From Blastocladiella emersonii ATCC 22665 (Eukaryota > Blastocladiomycota > Blastocladiomycetes > Blastocladiales > Blastocladiaceae), in assembly GCA_025594325.1 (NCBI GenBank), contig JANHCV010000012.1, forward strand, positions 310,001 through 374,000: a stretch of 64,000 bases of DNA, read 5' to 3'. Each line of letters starts with the position of its first letter. Position 1 is the first letter of the stretch. The notes beneath the pieces were generated by a model. That model had not been told where the DNA came from. It saw only the letters and a program-made list of their open reading frames with translations, and did no database searches. Positions 36,184 through 47,427 of the stretch are shown here, in pieces. The translations under genes were made by a program, and so were the position numbers.

Positions 36184-38178
36184 CGACGTCGGCGTCCGTA
36201 CTGGAACGAGATGCAGCTTGCGCACAACATTAATGATAGTTTACATTATGAGACTCAGGTCCGGCTCGATCTGCCGTGAGTGCCGGTCGGCAGTGAATAT
36301 AAACGGGGTGTGCCCGTGGAATCACGAAGCGTGCGCGACGAATCACAGCTGAATCCCATGAGGGTATAGATGAGGTAAGCTGAGCGGAACAGGGGTCAAA
36401 CGTTGAGGAGCAGCAGGACAGGAATCGAGGCTGAGAAGCGTGTGTGAGGCAGAACGAAAGCATGCCTCGTATCAAGCGGTCGAGAGCAGATAATTGGAGC
36501 GCGACGACGACCCAAACCTCACGCAACTCAGCCTTCTGCGTACATGCCGGGTGAGAGGGGAGAAAGCAACAAAAGGTTTGTTTTGCCAGCCCGGGATGAT
36601 AGCCTCGCTTTGTTGGCTCGCCTCGAAACATCTGCAGTGGAATAGGTCACTACTGTAAGATTCAACCCTCGCAAAGGGAATCGAACTCGATGACTTCCTT
36701 AACTGCAGATGGAGTCCCGCCTGGCTCAGCCACGCACCGGCAACGTCTCCTCGACCAATCCGAGCCTCGTGGTTGCGGACGGATTGGCCGGGCACGGTTT
36801 GATCCTTGCCGACCAAGCGCCGCCTCGAAAAGGTTGGCAGATCGGCGTTGCGGCAGTGCGATGCGAATGGTGCGATGGCGCGGTGCGAGACGAGACGCGA
36901 GACGGGAGACATTTTTGTCTCCCGCCGCATCACCTGACCGACGCGTCGCGCGCGACACGCGTCGGGGGTACGCGTTACCGTTTTGACTCCCCTCTCTCTC
37001 CCTCCTCGCTCTTAAAAAGTTTACTTGAGCCAGATAGACGTTTCGCGTCTGGTCTTTAATCGAGGGCTAAAGCCCTTCGCCACGTTGGGCAACGGCTCAC
37101 GCAAGAGGCTTTGGCCTTCTGTGAGTCGCGCGTGACTTTGGAGGACGGCTTTTGCATCCCCGTTGCGGATCAGGTATTTATTTACCTGAGGGACCGACAC
37201 GTCGCCCGACTTTGACGGGTTGCGCGACTCGTACGCGACCATGGTAGAGCTGCGGACGGCAACGGCCAGCGACTTTAGTGAAGTTCAACCGCCGCAAGCT
37301 TCTTGGGCGAGAGGTTGAACGCAGCGGCGATCATGCGCGCGTGCTCGCGTCGCGGTACTGCCGGTCGCCACCGTCTGCAGGACACGCAACAAGTTCTTCT
37401 GGATCGCCGCCGCACCAAACGGTGAGCGTAAGCAAGCTGTTCGAGTTCGGCGTCAACATAAAGAAGACGTGGGGAGGCCAAACCGTCGCGTCAGGGCCGT
37501 GGCGCGCTGGCCGAGGTCGCGTCGCTTGCTGTTGCTGCCCCGAAACTTGGTCAAGTTGAAGGACGACGACGTAGAGAGCTCGAGCCGAGCAACGTACCGA
37601 CAGCTGCGTCTGGCTGTGGCCCGCGTTCGGATTCCAACGCTGACTGCAGGTTTTCGGTCCTGAGACTAGCGGTCGTAGTCGCCACGTTGGTTTTCAGCTT
37701 GACGCGGACGCGGATCGAGTCGGCGACGCGCTTGGTCGCGACGAGGTTAATGGAGGTCACCATTCTCAAACAATTGGTTGCCGTCTGCACCACTGCCCGC
37801 TGTGAGGGGTTTGATGGTTCGACTTTTTTTATGGAACATTTGATTCAATCCTTAACAGCGGTTGTAACCTGCAAGCAGAGTATCCACTGTACGACAGTCG
37901 CCAGCCTTTTCTGGCCGAGCTTCATTACAGCAGGCCCGGACCACGCACGTCGAGGAGCAAAGGGGAAGTAGGTAGGGAAGGGGGGGGGGAGGATAGGGCA
38001 GACAGACGGGCCGATTCAGACGAGGAGCGTCAAACGAGCAGTAGCGAGAGAGAGAGCGAATGAACAATAATTGAGACCGAGCAGGGCGACATGCTGGGCT
38101 GGCCAGCGAGAGAGCGAGGTGGTTTGATGGTTCGACGTAAAACACGTTATATTCAACACGCAAAGTATACGGCGGCCA

Positions 38179-39879
38179 TTAAAGGGAGAGACTGCGAAGG
38201 GCCGTGTTGAATCGAAACGAGGGCGGCGAGACGGCGTTGATCACGGACTGGCCACTGCCAGTGATCTGAGTTCCGCTGATACTCAAGATTGAGAGCGAAG
38301 CCGGATAGTTGGAGGCAAGAAGCCGCGCAGATCGGTCGGTGATCCCCGTGTTGAAGGCCAGGTGCAGCGTATTGAGTGACGCTGGTAGAGAAAGTGCAAG
38401 CGCTTCAAAGCACTCGTCGTCCAACTCCACGTTCTCCAGAATAAGCTTTGAGAGCTGCGGAGGCATGTGCGCCGCGAGCTGTTGGGCGCCAAGGATCCCC
38501 ACGCGTCCCTTGCGCACGGTGAGCTCGAGCAGCGATGGAGGAAGGTGACGCATAGCCGAGGCAAAAGTTTCCGGGGTCCAACTGCGAGCGCTGATCCGCA
38601 GTCGCTGAAGCGTGCGTGGGAGCTGCTCGACGAGCGCCGCGAGCGTCTGTCCATCCGCATTGGAGTGATCGACGCTCAGCACCTTGAGCGAGGGCGGGAT
38701 ATGCTGCGACAGACTCGTCACGCTTTGGTTCGAGAGCGAAGTGTACTCGAGAAGCAGCGAAACCAGGGTGCTGGGGAGTGCGTCAAAGGATGTGAACGCG
38801 TTCGCGGACGGGCGGCTGTTGGAGCAGACATCCGCGCCGAGATTGAAGCGCGGAATCATGCCGAATTGCCCAGGGTCCAAATGGTTGTCGCTCACGTTGA
38901 GGTAGCGCAGCGAGGCGGGCAGGTGCGGGCAGAGCTGAGCGAACCCTTGGCCAGTGAGTTCCGTCCCAATGAGGGTCAGGGAACGGATTGTCGACGGCAT
39001 GCACTGGACGATTTTGAGTGCTCCGGCGTCACCAAGCGAGCATTTGAGCAACGTGAGCTTGGTCATGGTCGGCGGAAGCTTACGGAGAAGAAGCGCGTCA
39101 CCAAGCGGATTAGACAGCGAGTAGTCCGAGATCTCGAGGATAGCCAGTTGAGCGGGCCACGACCAGCTCGCCGAGTACGGCGACAGACCCTGGCAAGGGA
39201 ACCATTCGGCGGTGAGCTTGAGTTTCCGGATAGAGTCGGGAAGGCGCAGCGCCATGAACCGCTGAGCGTCAATCGTGCAGCGCGAGAACGAAGCCACCTC
39301 GATGGCCCGAGGCGATCGAGACATTGCGTCGTTGAGGATACGGACTCCCTCGTCATCAATCGTTAGGTAGGACAGGGAGAGGGTGTCAGTGAGCCCGTTC
39401 TCGAGAGGGTAAGCCAGAGTCCGGATATTGTCGTTGACCGCCGCAGAGTAGAATTCCATCTCGGGAGTGATGCCGAGCGCCCGACGTGCTTCACTAGGGA
39501 GCACGGCAGGGAGCTTGAGGGCAAGATCCGAGTCGCGCCACCACTCAAACATGCGCAAGTCCATGTTCTCTGCGGCATACTTTATGGCGTTCATCGAGTA
39601 ATCAAGCGGAAGCCCCGAGCGGACCCATAGGTCAAGGAGTGCGAAGTTTCGAGTCGCGCTCGCCTCGTCCATGGTGCAGCTCGGCGAGCCCGTGAGGATG
39701 GTGCGGATGACGGCAGGACACTGCTCGTGCAGCGTCACGCGCGCATACTCGGCAAGCCCGGGAATGTCATGCGGCCATTCGCGGAGGTGCAGCCGAACCG
39801 CGTGGACGAGAATCGGCTCGAGTAGTCCAGCAAGAAACAGTCGCCGTGACGCCGTTGCAGTAAGTTCATGAGCTTCCAT
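38179..39879 (-). CDS. Leucine-rich-repeat protein (ribonuclease-inhibitor-like)
   Basis: 566 residues from ATG 39879 (MEAHELTATASRRLF), intact and intronless as read. The N-terminal helical cap (LEPILVHAVRLHLREWPHDIPGLAEYARV) and the EWWRDSDLALKL motif match the other LRR genes of the window. From about residue 170 there are roughly 14 LRRs (LAILEISDYSLSN, LTKLTLLKCSLGDAGALKIV, LRYLNVSDNHLDPGQF, LSKLILENVELDDECFEALA). Probably a protein-binding solenoid; partners unknown. It is the only clearly intact member of the three in this window and the best reference for judging the broken copies. Confidence 0.8.
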   Translation of the reverse strand: MEAHELTATASRRLFLAGLLEPILVHAVRLHLREWPHDIPGLAEYARVTLHEQCPAVIRTILTGSPSCTMDEASATRNFALLDLWVRSGLPLDYSMNAIKYAAENMDLRMFEWWRDSDLALKLPAVLPSEARRALGITPEMEFYSAAVNDNIRTLAYPLENGLTDTLSLSYLTIDDEGVRILNDAMSRSPRAIEVASFSRCTIDAQRFMALRLPDSIRKLKLTAEWFPCQGLSPYSASWSWPAQLAILEISDYSLSNPLGDALLLRKLPPTMTKLTLLKCSLGDAGALKIVQCMPSTIRSLTLIGTELTGQGFAQLCPHLPASLRYLNVSDNHLDPGQFGMIPRFNLGADVCSNSRPSANAFTSFDALPSTLVSLLLEYTSLSNQSVTSLSQHIPPSLKVLSVDHSNADGQTLAALVEQLPRTLQRLRISARSWTPETFASAMRHLPPSLLELTVRKGRVGILGAQQLAAHMPPQLSKLILENVELDDECFEALALSLPASLNTLHLAFNTGITDRSARLLASNYPASLSILSISGTQITGSGQSVINAVSPPSFRFNTALRSLSL

Positions 39880-40481
39880 GATTGAGTTGATTTCGATATG
39901 GTGTGCGAAAAGCGAGAGGTAGCGATCGTGCGAGATGTGCTGCGCCTGCTTCGCAAGCCGTGGCGGATGACGTAATCGAGTCGACGCCACGCAGCAGCGT
40001 GACGCATCGCCGAAACGGTCCTGGCGACGCGGGGGCTGACGCCGGACCCCTGACGCCAGGTCGGCGGCGGTCCCAGCTAGACTCGCGTCGCGGCTGGCGT
40101 CAGCCTCGACCGGACCTGACGCCAGGTCTGACGCGTGGGGGTCCGGTTCGCAACGCGAGGGTCCCGGCTCTCCGCCATGTATACCCCGACCACGAACCAT
40201 GAATCTTATTCTTCTCCAACTTGATGCAACTTCTTTATGAGCTACTACGAGGGACTTTGACGCGGCGAAGAGAGGTTTTGCGATCCAACTCGTCGTCGGA
40301 CCTCGAGGAAGGGTCGTTCGCGGGCGCAAAACACGCCAAGTCACCGCCGCGGTAGTTGAGAGAACGAGGGCATGTATTTCAACCAGTGGCGCACGCCACG
40401 CGCCGCAGCTCGTTCTCGTTGCTAGTTCTGCAAGGGACGGCGCTCGCTACGCGCCGCCGCCGCGGGCCCCGATCGGGTCCC
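39880..40481. other. Intergenic stretch
   Basis: No gene seen. 40020-40130 has several CTGACGCC/GGCGTCAG words, including the palindromic ACCTGACGCCAGGT near 40112. The similarity to words in the viral repeat array is short and probably chance. Confidence 0.35.
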
Positions 40482-41991
40482 CTACACCACCACCTCGAGC
40501 AGGTCGCGCTCCCACAGGTACGCCATGAGCGCGGCTGACCCCGCGCAGTCGAACGGGTTGAGCAGCCACTCCCGGTACTCGCTGTCGAGCTTGAAGTTGG
40601 CTGCGCCTGCGGTCGTCGGCGCCGCGGGCCGATCGTAGTTGGGCACGACGTGAACATAGGTCTGGAAGGCCGCCACGCTCACGGCATGGTAGCGACCGAG
40701 ACCCATCCCCAGCACCGCGGGATGCAGGGCGAGGACCTGCACTGGGATGTTCTTGTACGTCATGTTGCCGCCCGGCGCGTCGTTCTGGACGCGGAACTGC
40801 TCGACGATGGCCACGTCGTGCTCGGTGCCGTTGTGCGTGAAGTGCAGCGCGGCGGCCGGCTTCCCGACGCGGTACTTCTTGTCCGACGTGAGATACTACC
40901 GTACGCGAGATAATAGCAGATGTTAGCGACCGAACGATTCGGGTATGAGCACAGCCAGCAGCGTACGATGACCCAGTCCGCGTGCGTCTTGCCGCGAGTC
41001 GGGAACTGGCACTTGCCCGTAAGCTGCTCGTTGCGGAACCCGCCGAGCGAGAAGGCCTCGAACGAGATTGCCTTGGACATGAGGAACTACACGCATCGCG
41101 AGCCGGGGAGCGTCAGTTCCTCGTCACGTTGATGCAGATCGCGCGCACGAGGGTACCTTGCCGTCGTCGGGGCCCAGCAACGGATCGTCGGCCGCGCGCT
41201 GCGCCGAGAGTGCAGCGTCCTCGGCCAGGTAACCATGGAGGATCTGGGCGAGGATCGGGATACGGGTCGAGAGCTGGCCCACGCTCGAGCTCGCGGTCGT
41301 GCCGAACGAGAAGTGCACCTCGCGCCCGGGACCAAACTTGATGCGGTCAAACGTCGTAGGCCTTGAGCGTGGTCAGGCGCACGTCGGTCAGGTTGTTGAG
41401 GATCTCGTCCATGCCCTCGTATTCCTGTGATGCGATGGTTACGACGCGAGCGTTAGTGATGCTCCGCGGCGCGCGAGAGTCAGCGATTCTGTATCGCGGG
41501 GTCACACTCCCTCACGAGCGCGCGCGCACGATCGCCTGTAGGGCCTCGCACGAGGCCACGCGTAATAACATCTGCTCAGTCGAGGTCGCCGTGTGGTTCG
41601 TGAACCTGGCCACGGTCTAGGCGTTGAACTGGTACATGCGCTCCCTCGCCTCGGTCGACAGGTTCGTGGTGGGGCCGAAGCGCTTGATGAACTCGACGTA
41701 CTCGCTCAGGCAGTGGTACTTGGGCGTGTGGATCATGGTGTAGTTGTTGAGGCGCGCACACACAAGGCGAGCGGCCTGGTCGAACCAGCCGAGGGCCAGT
41801 TCAGCGTACTCGGGCGACCGGTCACGCGGCGCTGATCCGCGGAGCAGAGTGCAGTGGAGCTCATAGAGCGTGAGAAGTTTGGACTTGACGAGTTCCGACG
41901 GCGAGATCGGGGCTGTGTGAGCGCAGACACACGGATTTGACCGTTCCAGGCATAGCAAGAGGTAGAGCTCGACACTACGGGTCGGTTGCAT
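40482..41991 (-). pseudogene. KDZ-transposon-like gene, four exons, with a stop and a frameshift
   Basis: Exons 41991-41530, 41424-41157, 41086-40967 and 40895-40482 are bounded by GT-AG sites (donors GTGCGC, GTACCC, GTACGC). Exon 1 ends with KYHCLSEYVEFIKRFGPTTNLSTEARERMYQFNA, which follows the pattern of the large KDZ-associated proteins of fungi (KxHxLxHxxxxIxxFGPxxxxxTExxExxN). A TAG interrupts exon 1 at 41619-41617, and exon 2 has one extra base near 41350, so the copy is decaying. Downstream exons (FLMSKAISFEAFSLGG, YLTSDKKYRVGK...VPNYDRP) also resemble that C-terminal region. Only the C-terminal part of such an element is present. Confidence 0.5.
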
Positions 41992-42639
41992 AGAGTCGCA
42001 GAGTGAAGTGGCATGGTACGTTGAGCGGTGAGGGAGGTCTGAAGGACGCGAAGGTCACGCCACGTGACGCTTTCGTCCGCCGCCGATCCTTGTTCAGCGC
42101 GCGCGTTGGGCGCGGATGGCTGCCGCTCCCGCCGAACCGCCAAGTCCCCGCGCGACCCCACCTAGCACCATGCATTCGACGCACCCATCCCCTCCCCATC
42201 GCATGCAGCCCTGCCCGTACGTTGCCCACACCGCGCCGGCCAACGCGGCGCCCGCGTCGTGAGGCAGCCTTCGCCGCCTCGCTCGCCATGCCCGAGTCGT
42301 GTCCGCGCCCTCCACGCTCGCCTAAGACGACGAACCGACCCCCGAGACGTGCCCGGGGCCACCAAGGAGGCGTACGTCGCCGCTGCGGCGGTGCATCCGC
42401 GTCGTGCTGAGTCGCCGCGAGCGCGCGTTTTCCGTCGACTTATCCGCCCCACTTCTGCCCTTCCTTTCGACACTCATCGACCTCGCCACGCGCGGGACCG
42501 CTGCCGATCGTCCTCCGCGGCGGATCGGCTCGGTTCCGCCTGTCATCACCCCCTTATCACTCGCCGCCTTGAACACGTCGTTCGAACCACGCTGACCCGT
42601 CCCCTTCGTCACCTCACTCGTCCAGATCTCCGCCCACCG

Positions 42640-43743
42640 AGCGATTGTGTCGACCAACGCCTCGAAAACACCAAGTGCGCCTCGTTTGACGCGATCGACC
42701 GCCTCAGTGACGCGCGCAAGGCCGAGCATCCGCTTCGACCAAGTTGTTCGACAAGGGCCTCACTAAGCGCGTGCACGGCCGCGTTCGACAAGGTGTGCGC
42801 GTGTATCACCGCGGCTACGACGTGACCCGCTTTCTGACGCGTCCTCGGCCGTGTAGCAACCGCGTTCCTCGCCGACGTGATCAAGGTCGCCAAGCTCCCT
42901 GGCGATGCGGTACGCTTTCTCACTTGCTGCGGGTGTCGGCACTCGTGGGCGCCGTCGTCCGCGTGCCCAAGGCGTCGGCGAGGCCAAGCTCGACTCGATC
43001 ACCGACTGTACCGCCATGGTCACCAACGACGCGTCCGCGACGGCCGAAGACCTCGAGCAACGGCAACCACGGCCCCGACCATGGTCATCGACTCTGACGT
43101 GCTGTTGCTCGGACTCGCCAAGGCGTTCGAGGTCAAATACAGCGAGATCCAGGGCATGCTCGATCACGGTGCGTTCTCGACCTGGTCCGCGGCCTAGGAC
43201 GCGCGCTTCGAGCCCCTCGCTAACACACACGTACGCGTCTCACTGCAGATCAAGCGGCAGCTTGCTGGCGCCAACATCGACAAGACCAAGGTCCTCGACT
43301 CGCTGCAGTGCAAGGACAAGTCGTCCTTGACCACCAAGACCACGCGGTACGTCTCTCGCGCTTAACCACCGCTTCGCCCCGCCTCGCTGACCCCGCGCCC
43401 TTCCGCACCAGGGCAACGACACTCGGCGGCGCGGAAGTCCAAGCTCGACTCGCTGCGACGGTCGGTGACCGTGGCCATCGCCGACGCCAAGTGCGAGATG
43501 ACGTCGCTCAAGGAGATCAAGGGCGCCAGCCTCCGCGCGGCCATCAAGCGCACCCGCTCAGCCCGATCAAGATCGACTGCCACGTCGAAGGTGGGCGGGC
43601 GGCCACGGGTCGGCGGCATCGAGACCGAGCTCAAGCACTCGTTCCCGCGCATCAAGGAGTGGCGGCGACGGCGGCCGCGGAAGAGCTCGGGCCGCGAGCG
43701 CCGGGTGGGCGCGGTGGCGGCCGCGAGCAGCGGCGTATCATGA
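42640..43743 (+). pseudogene. Disrupted coding region of unknown type
   Basis: Protein-like pieces alternate between two plus frames: FLADVIKVAKLPGDAVRF (from about 42862), EAKLDSITDCTAMVTNDASATAEDLEQ (from about 42983), VIDSDVLLLGLAKAFEVKYSEIQGMLDHGAF (from about 43084) and, after an in-frame TAG at 43195, LQIKRQLAGANIDKTKVLDSL; then AIADAKCEMTSLKEIKGASLRAAIK (from about 43474). Some joins could be short introns (GTACGC and GTACGT donors occur), but not all phases fit. It looks like a helical, coiled-coil-rich protein gene in decay. No family recognised. Confidence 0.35.
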
Positions 43744-43819
43744 TTAATACAGAGCTATTATTCGAATCGGTCTATCGGAATGCCTATCAGGGTGAGCACG
43801 TGATTCTATATTGAGGCGC

Positions 43820-44030
43820 AGCGCGTCCGGCGGCGCGAACCAGGCGCGACCACCCCTGGCGCGACCTCTTGCGCCAACGTTTGCGCGAACCGAGGCCCGG
43901 GTTTGCGCATACATGGGGTCTCGATGGTGCCCAACATAGGCCCCTTTGCGCAAACCCTCGCGCAACGGGTCGCGCAAGGGGGGCTCGCGCAAAGGTTTGC
44001 GCCAACTGATGCGCAAGGGACCAATGGCTG
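43820..44030. repeat. Block dense in GCGCAA/TTGCGC words
   Basis: About fifteen copies of TTGCGC or GCGCAA in both orientations within roughly 210 bp, irregularly spaced. Not a simple tandem repeat and not coding. Confidence 0.65.
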
Positions 44031-45219
44031 GGAGCCGTTTCGGCGATGCCAGCTCGGCGACTGGAGCGAGCAGGTCCTCAACACAGCGCGTAACTCGGTG
44101 CGCGACGCGTCGAACACGATGCCTGTAGCGAAACACGCGCGGCGCCTCGAACCTCAACCTGACAAGTCATTTGATCTCGAAAGCGTTGACCTCGTGCGCA
44201 AGCCCTCAGCAAACCGGACCATTTCTTTGGTGGCAGCTCGTCATTGAGAACAGCGATCAAAGCGACCGGCGCATGGTCAACTTCGCGAAACTGCTTCCAT
44301 TGAGCAAGACGGACCACATCCCGTTAACTCAACTTCGAACTCCAATAATATTGCCAGCCAGCCTAGTAGACTACTGCTGAGACAGAGTGTGCAACGCACG
44401 CACCCCTAGCTTAAACTGACGGCTCTCAATGTAGTCGATTGTTTCCTGGCTCAAGTTCTGGGTTGAGAGTGTAACGGTGGCGCCGTCGGCTCAACGCTAG
44501 TTTAGCATATCTTTCTTTTTATCGACTTTCATGTTTGAGCTGCTCAATCAGCTGGGCGAACATGTGGTGTGTGAGACGCGACGAACTATAATGTGACGCC
44601 CACGTAAGGATGGCAAGCACGTGAACCGCGTCGTTTCGCCGCGCTCGTCAACCCTCTCCTTGGCGACCAATGTAACACAGCAGCATGGCAATTGATCAGA
44701 ATGTAAAAAATGCCTTTATGATGTAGTTCGGAGATTCAACGCGGAGCTAATCACTCTGTCGCACCTGGAGGATGGTCTCAGTCCCAAACGCCAACTTCTA
44801 TAACAGTGAGCCGCTCGCTACATACTCAGAGTCTACACTTGACGTGGTGCGCGACAGGACGAACCCAGGGATTCAACGGTATTGCGTCCAGCGAGACAAA
44901 CCTCTGCGCACAAACACAACGGTTGGGTTATCAAAGATTTAGCTGACGTGACCGCAAAACAGGGAAAATGGGTGAATGGTGAAAGGAATCGAGGTGTGAA
45001 AACAGGCGGCAAAAGTAAAAGGCAAATGAGCCACAAACAGCGAGCAGTGTGGCACGCAACGGGGCAAAGGTAAAGGCCAAATACAAATGACGATTGGCCG
45101 TTACTTGCAATCGACTAGTGCACTGACAAAAAAACGAAAGAGCAATCAATCGCAGAAAAAGGAAGAGAGAAAAGAGGCGCTTCGCGCACGGAGAAGAATC
45201 AGCTGGAGCGTAGCTCCAG

Positions 45220-45259
45220 CTGAAATATCTGAAATCGTCCCAAGGACGGCGTGGTTCGG
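45220..45259 (+). repeat. 40 bp direct repeat, copy 1
   Basis: CTGAAATATCTGAAATCGTC followed by CCAAGGACGGCGTGGTTCGG, nearly identical to 47192-47231. It includes the hairpin CGTCC-CAA-GGACG. Confidence 0.85.
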
Positions 45260-45948
45260 CAAATGAGAGGATGATAAAGAAGCCGAGCGGTTGGCGCATG
45301 CGATGGGACGGCGGTAAGCGTGTGTGTGTAGTTGCGGCGTGGTGGTGGCGACGCGGGGGCGGGGCCGGGTGTGAAAACGTGAAAAGCCAGCGCGTCTGGG
45401 CAATGGGTGGAGTAAAATATAGAGCCGCGCCGGGGAAGCTGCACATAAACTACTCTAGCAAGACGTGCGGCTTGTGGGAGCGTGCGTGTGGTGTGCCAGC
45501 CGTGCCCGCGCCGCGGCGCTTTCCAACTCATTCCCGATTTCGATTTTGGTGGCTCCCCACAAGTACATTTGTCCATTTCGAGTACCTTGAAGCTAGTCTC
45601 GGTGCATAAACTTGCATGGGCGGCAAGCGGGGAGTGGAAAGGGGAGGGGGGAGCGAACTCGAGCGGCGCCGCGTCCGCCCACCTCCCAGCTTCCCAGCAT
45701 CACGTGATGTATGCGGATGACCGGCCGAGCACGCGCGAATCCGGATTCGCATCGTATAAGCCGAAGTCGTACCGGACGTATCGGAGCCGCTTTGATCATC
45801 CATCGAGTAAGGAAAAACGCGTAAAAACGCGTCAAGTCATGTCCAATGGGCAACCGCGTTGGTCAGCTATGTGGGGGGCTTTCGCGCCGCCGACCCGACC
45901 CACTCGACCCACTCACGCGCGAGTCAGGCAGGGTAGAGCTCTTCGGAA

Positions 45949-46060
45949 GGGTTCGAGGGTTTGAGAGGGTTTGAGGGTTCGAGGGTTCGAGGGTTTGAGG
46001 GTTTGAGGGTTCGAGGGTTCAAGGGTTCGAGGGTTCGAGGGGGTACAAGGGTATAAGGGT
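45949..46060 (+). repeat. TTYGAGGG minisatellite
   Basis: About twelve 8 bp units alternating TTCGAGGG and TTTGAGGG, ending in degenerate GGGTACAAGG and GGGTATAAGG. The C/T variation falls at the CpG. Confidence 0.9.
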
Positions 46061-46507
46061 GAGGTTTCTCGTCCTGGAGACGTGGCTTGGTTAGCGGGTG
46101 TGGAGTGGGATCCGGTTAAGGTACATGTCTTGAGGTGCACTGGGGAGATGATGCTTCGTTCGACCCCCGCCGTGGCAGGGCGGGACGACGTTGAACTTTG
46201 AGTAAGCAATTTGACATCCCCCGCACCGAAAAGGAGAGTACCACCGGACAACCCGCGAGTTGCACCCGCTGATCAAGTTCACCAGTATTATTGTTTTCGA
46301 CTTGGAACATTTCATGTTCGCTTTTTTTCGGGTTTTGAATACGATTTCTCTCCACGACCGTTTCTCTCGCTCTCCCATGGATGTCGGATTTGCTCGCTGC
46401 TGCCTGTTGCGCGGTCGGCACGTCAAGGGATCAATCGTTCAATTCAAGCTTGGGATGTGGAGAGCTCCTCTGCTCTTCTTCTCCGAGAATGCCTCCTCCG
46501 TGTCGTC

Positions 46508-46569
46508 GCGAGTCTGCGTTGCAAGTCTGCGTTGCAAGTCTGCGTTGCGAGTCTGCGTTGCGAGTCTGC
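46508..46569 (+). repeat. 13 bp minisatellite, about five copies
   Basis: Units of GCRAGTCTGCGTT, with R being A or G. Confidence 0.9.
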
Positions 46570-47191
46570 AGCGCGAGCGAGTGTGCCGACGCACGCCTCA
46601 GATCCCAACCATTTAATTCATTCTTGGTCCGTCCAGCAAGCGACTCGATGAAATGTGTGGCGGCTCCGAGTCGAGTTATGCGCGACCAGGCATGTCGTTC
46701 AGCACCAAGCAGGAATGCAGCAGATCCGGCCCGGCCCACCAAGAACAACGGCGCTCTCAAGCTGCTGTTGCTGCTGCTGCTCAGGTTGATCACCGAGATG
46801 GTCGTCGAGTCGCGCGGGTCAACGCGCTGGCTGGCCGCCGGCCCACGACGACGGCCAACACAAGGGCGACGACCCGCGAGTGAGCGCGCGCGACCAACGG
46901 CTGGCCCAGCGACATGGATGGAGAGAAGAGAAACTAACCGTTCTCGATTACGAGGTTGACTACTACGACTAACTACCTATTCAACCTCGGGGGTAGTAGT
47001 GGTGGCGAGACAATCGCCGCGCGCAGAGCCGAGAGAATGAATGAATCCAATCCATTCGCGGCCGTTGGCCGCTCGCGGATGGGCGACGGCGAGCGGGCGG
47101 GCTACTCTGCAAGATGCGAGAGAGAGATAGGACGGCGGCGCGCGTGCACACGTGTTGAGACGTGGAGGGAGAGCATTTTGACGGTTTGACT

Positions 47192-47231
47192 CTGAAATTT
47201 CTGAAATCGTCCCAAGGACGGCGTGGTTCGG
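47192..47231 (+). repeat. 40 bp direct repeat, copy 2
   Basis: Second copy of 45220-45259, same orientation, about 1.97 kb downstream. Confidence 0.85.
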
Positions 47232-47427
47232 GTACAGAAATCTTCGTCGGGCTACATTGAACCGCAATGGGACGTGTGCTGGGGCTGGTCAATCGCAAAA
47301 GTTTTGTGAGGCGTAGTGGGACGAAGGAGACCACGGTCAACTGATCACAGTTGCTTGTCCTAAACATAGTCGAATGGTAAAGCAAAAACAGTGTATTGTG
47401 TCAACCCGCACGCGTAATGGAAGGAAA

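Larger units (their letters stand above)
34428..38178. other. Long gene-poor stretch with decayed coding pieces
   Basis: No intact gene is supported over 3.7 kb. Two coding-like remnants are listed separately (34886-35433 and 35962-36183). A GA/CT-rich region lies at 37970-38070. A block at 36660-36760 carries RNA polymerase III box-like sequences on the minus strand but does not fold as a tRNA. Confidence 0.45.
42001..47427. other. Long gene-poor stretch
   Basis: No intact gene is supported. It contains a disrupted coding region (42640-43743), a GCGCAA-rich block (43820-44030), an AT-richer interval (44450-45150), paired 40 bp repeats, two minisatellites and a CTG-rich patch near 46760. Confidence 0.5.

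Noticed and set aside
36660-36760. Minus-strand A-box-like TGGCTGAGCCAGG and B-box-like GTTCGATTCC, as in a tRNA gene
   Set aside because: The acceptor and T stems do not pair and two extra bases sit before the A box. At best it is a tRNA-derived repeat.
40020-40130. CTGACGCC words upstream of the 38179-39879 LRR gene, similar to words in the viral array
   Set aside because: The shared words are under 12 bp and lack the paired dyads of the viral repeats, so chance similarity is likely.
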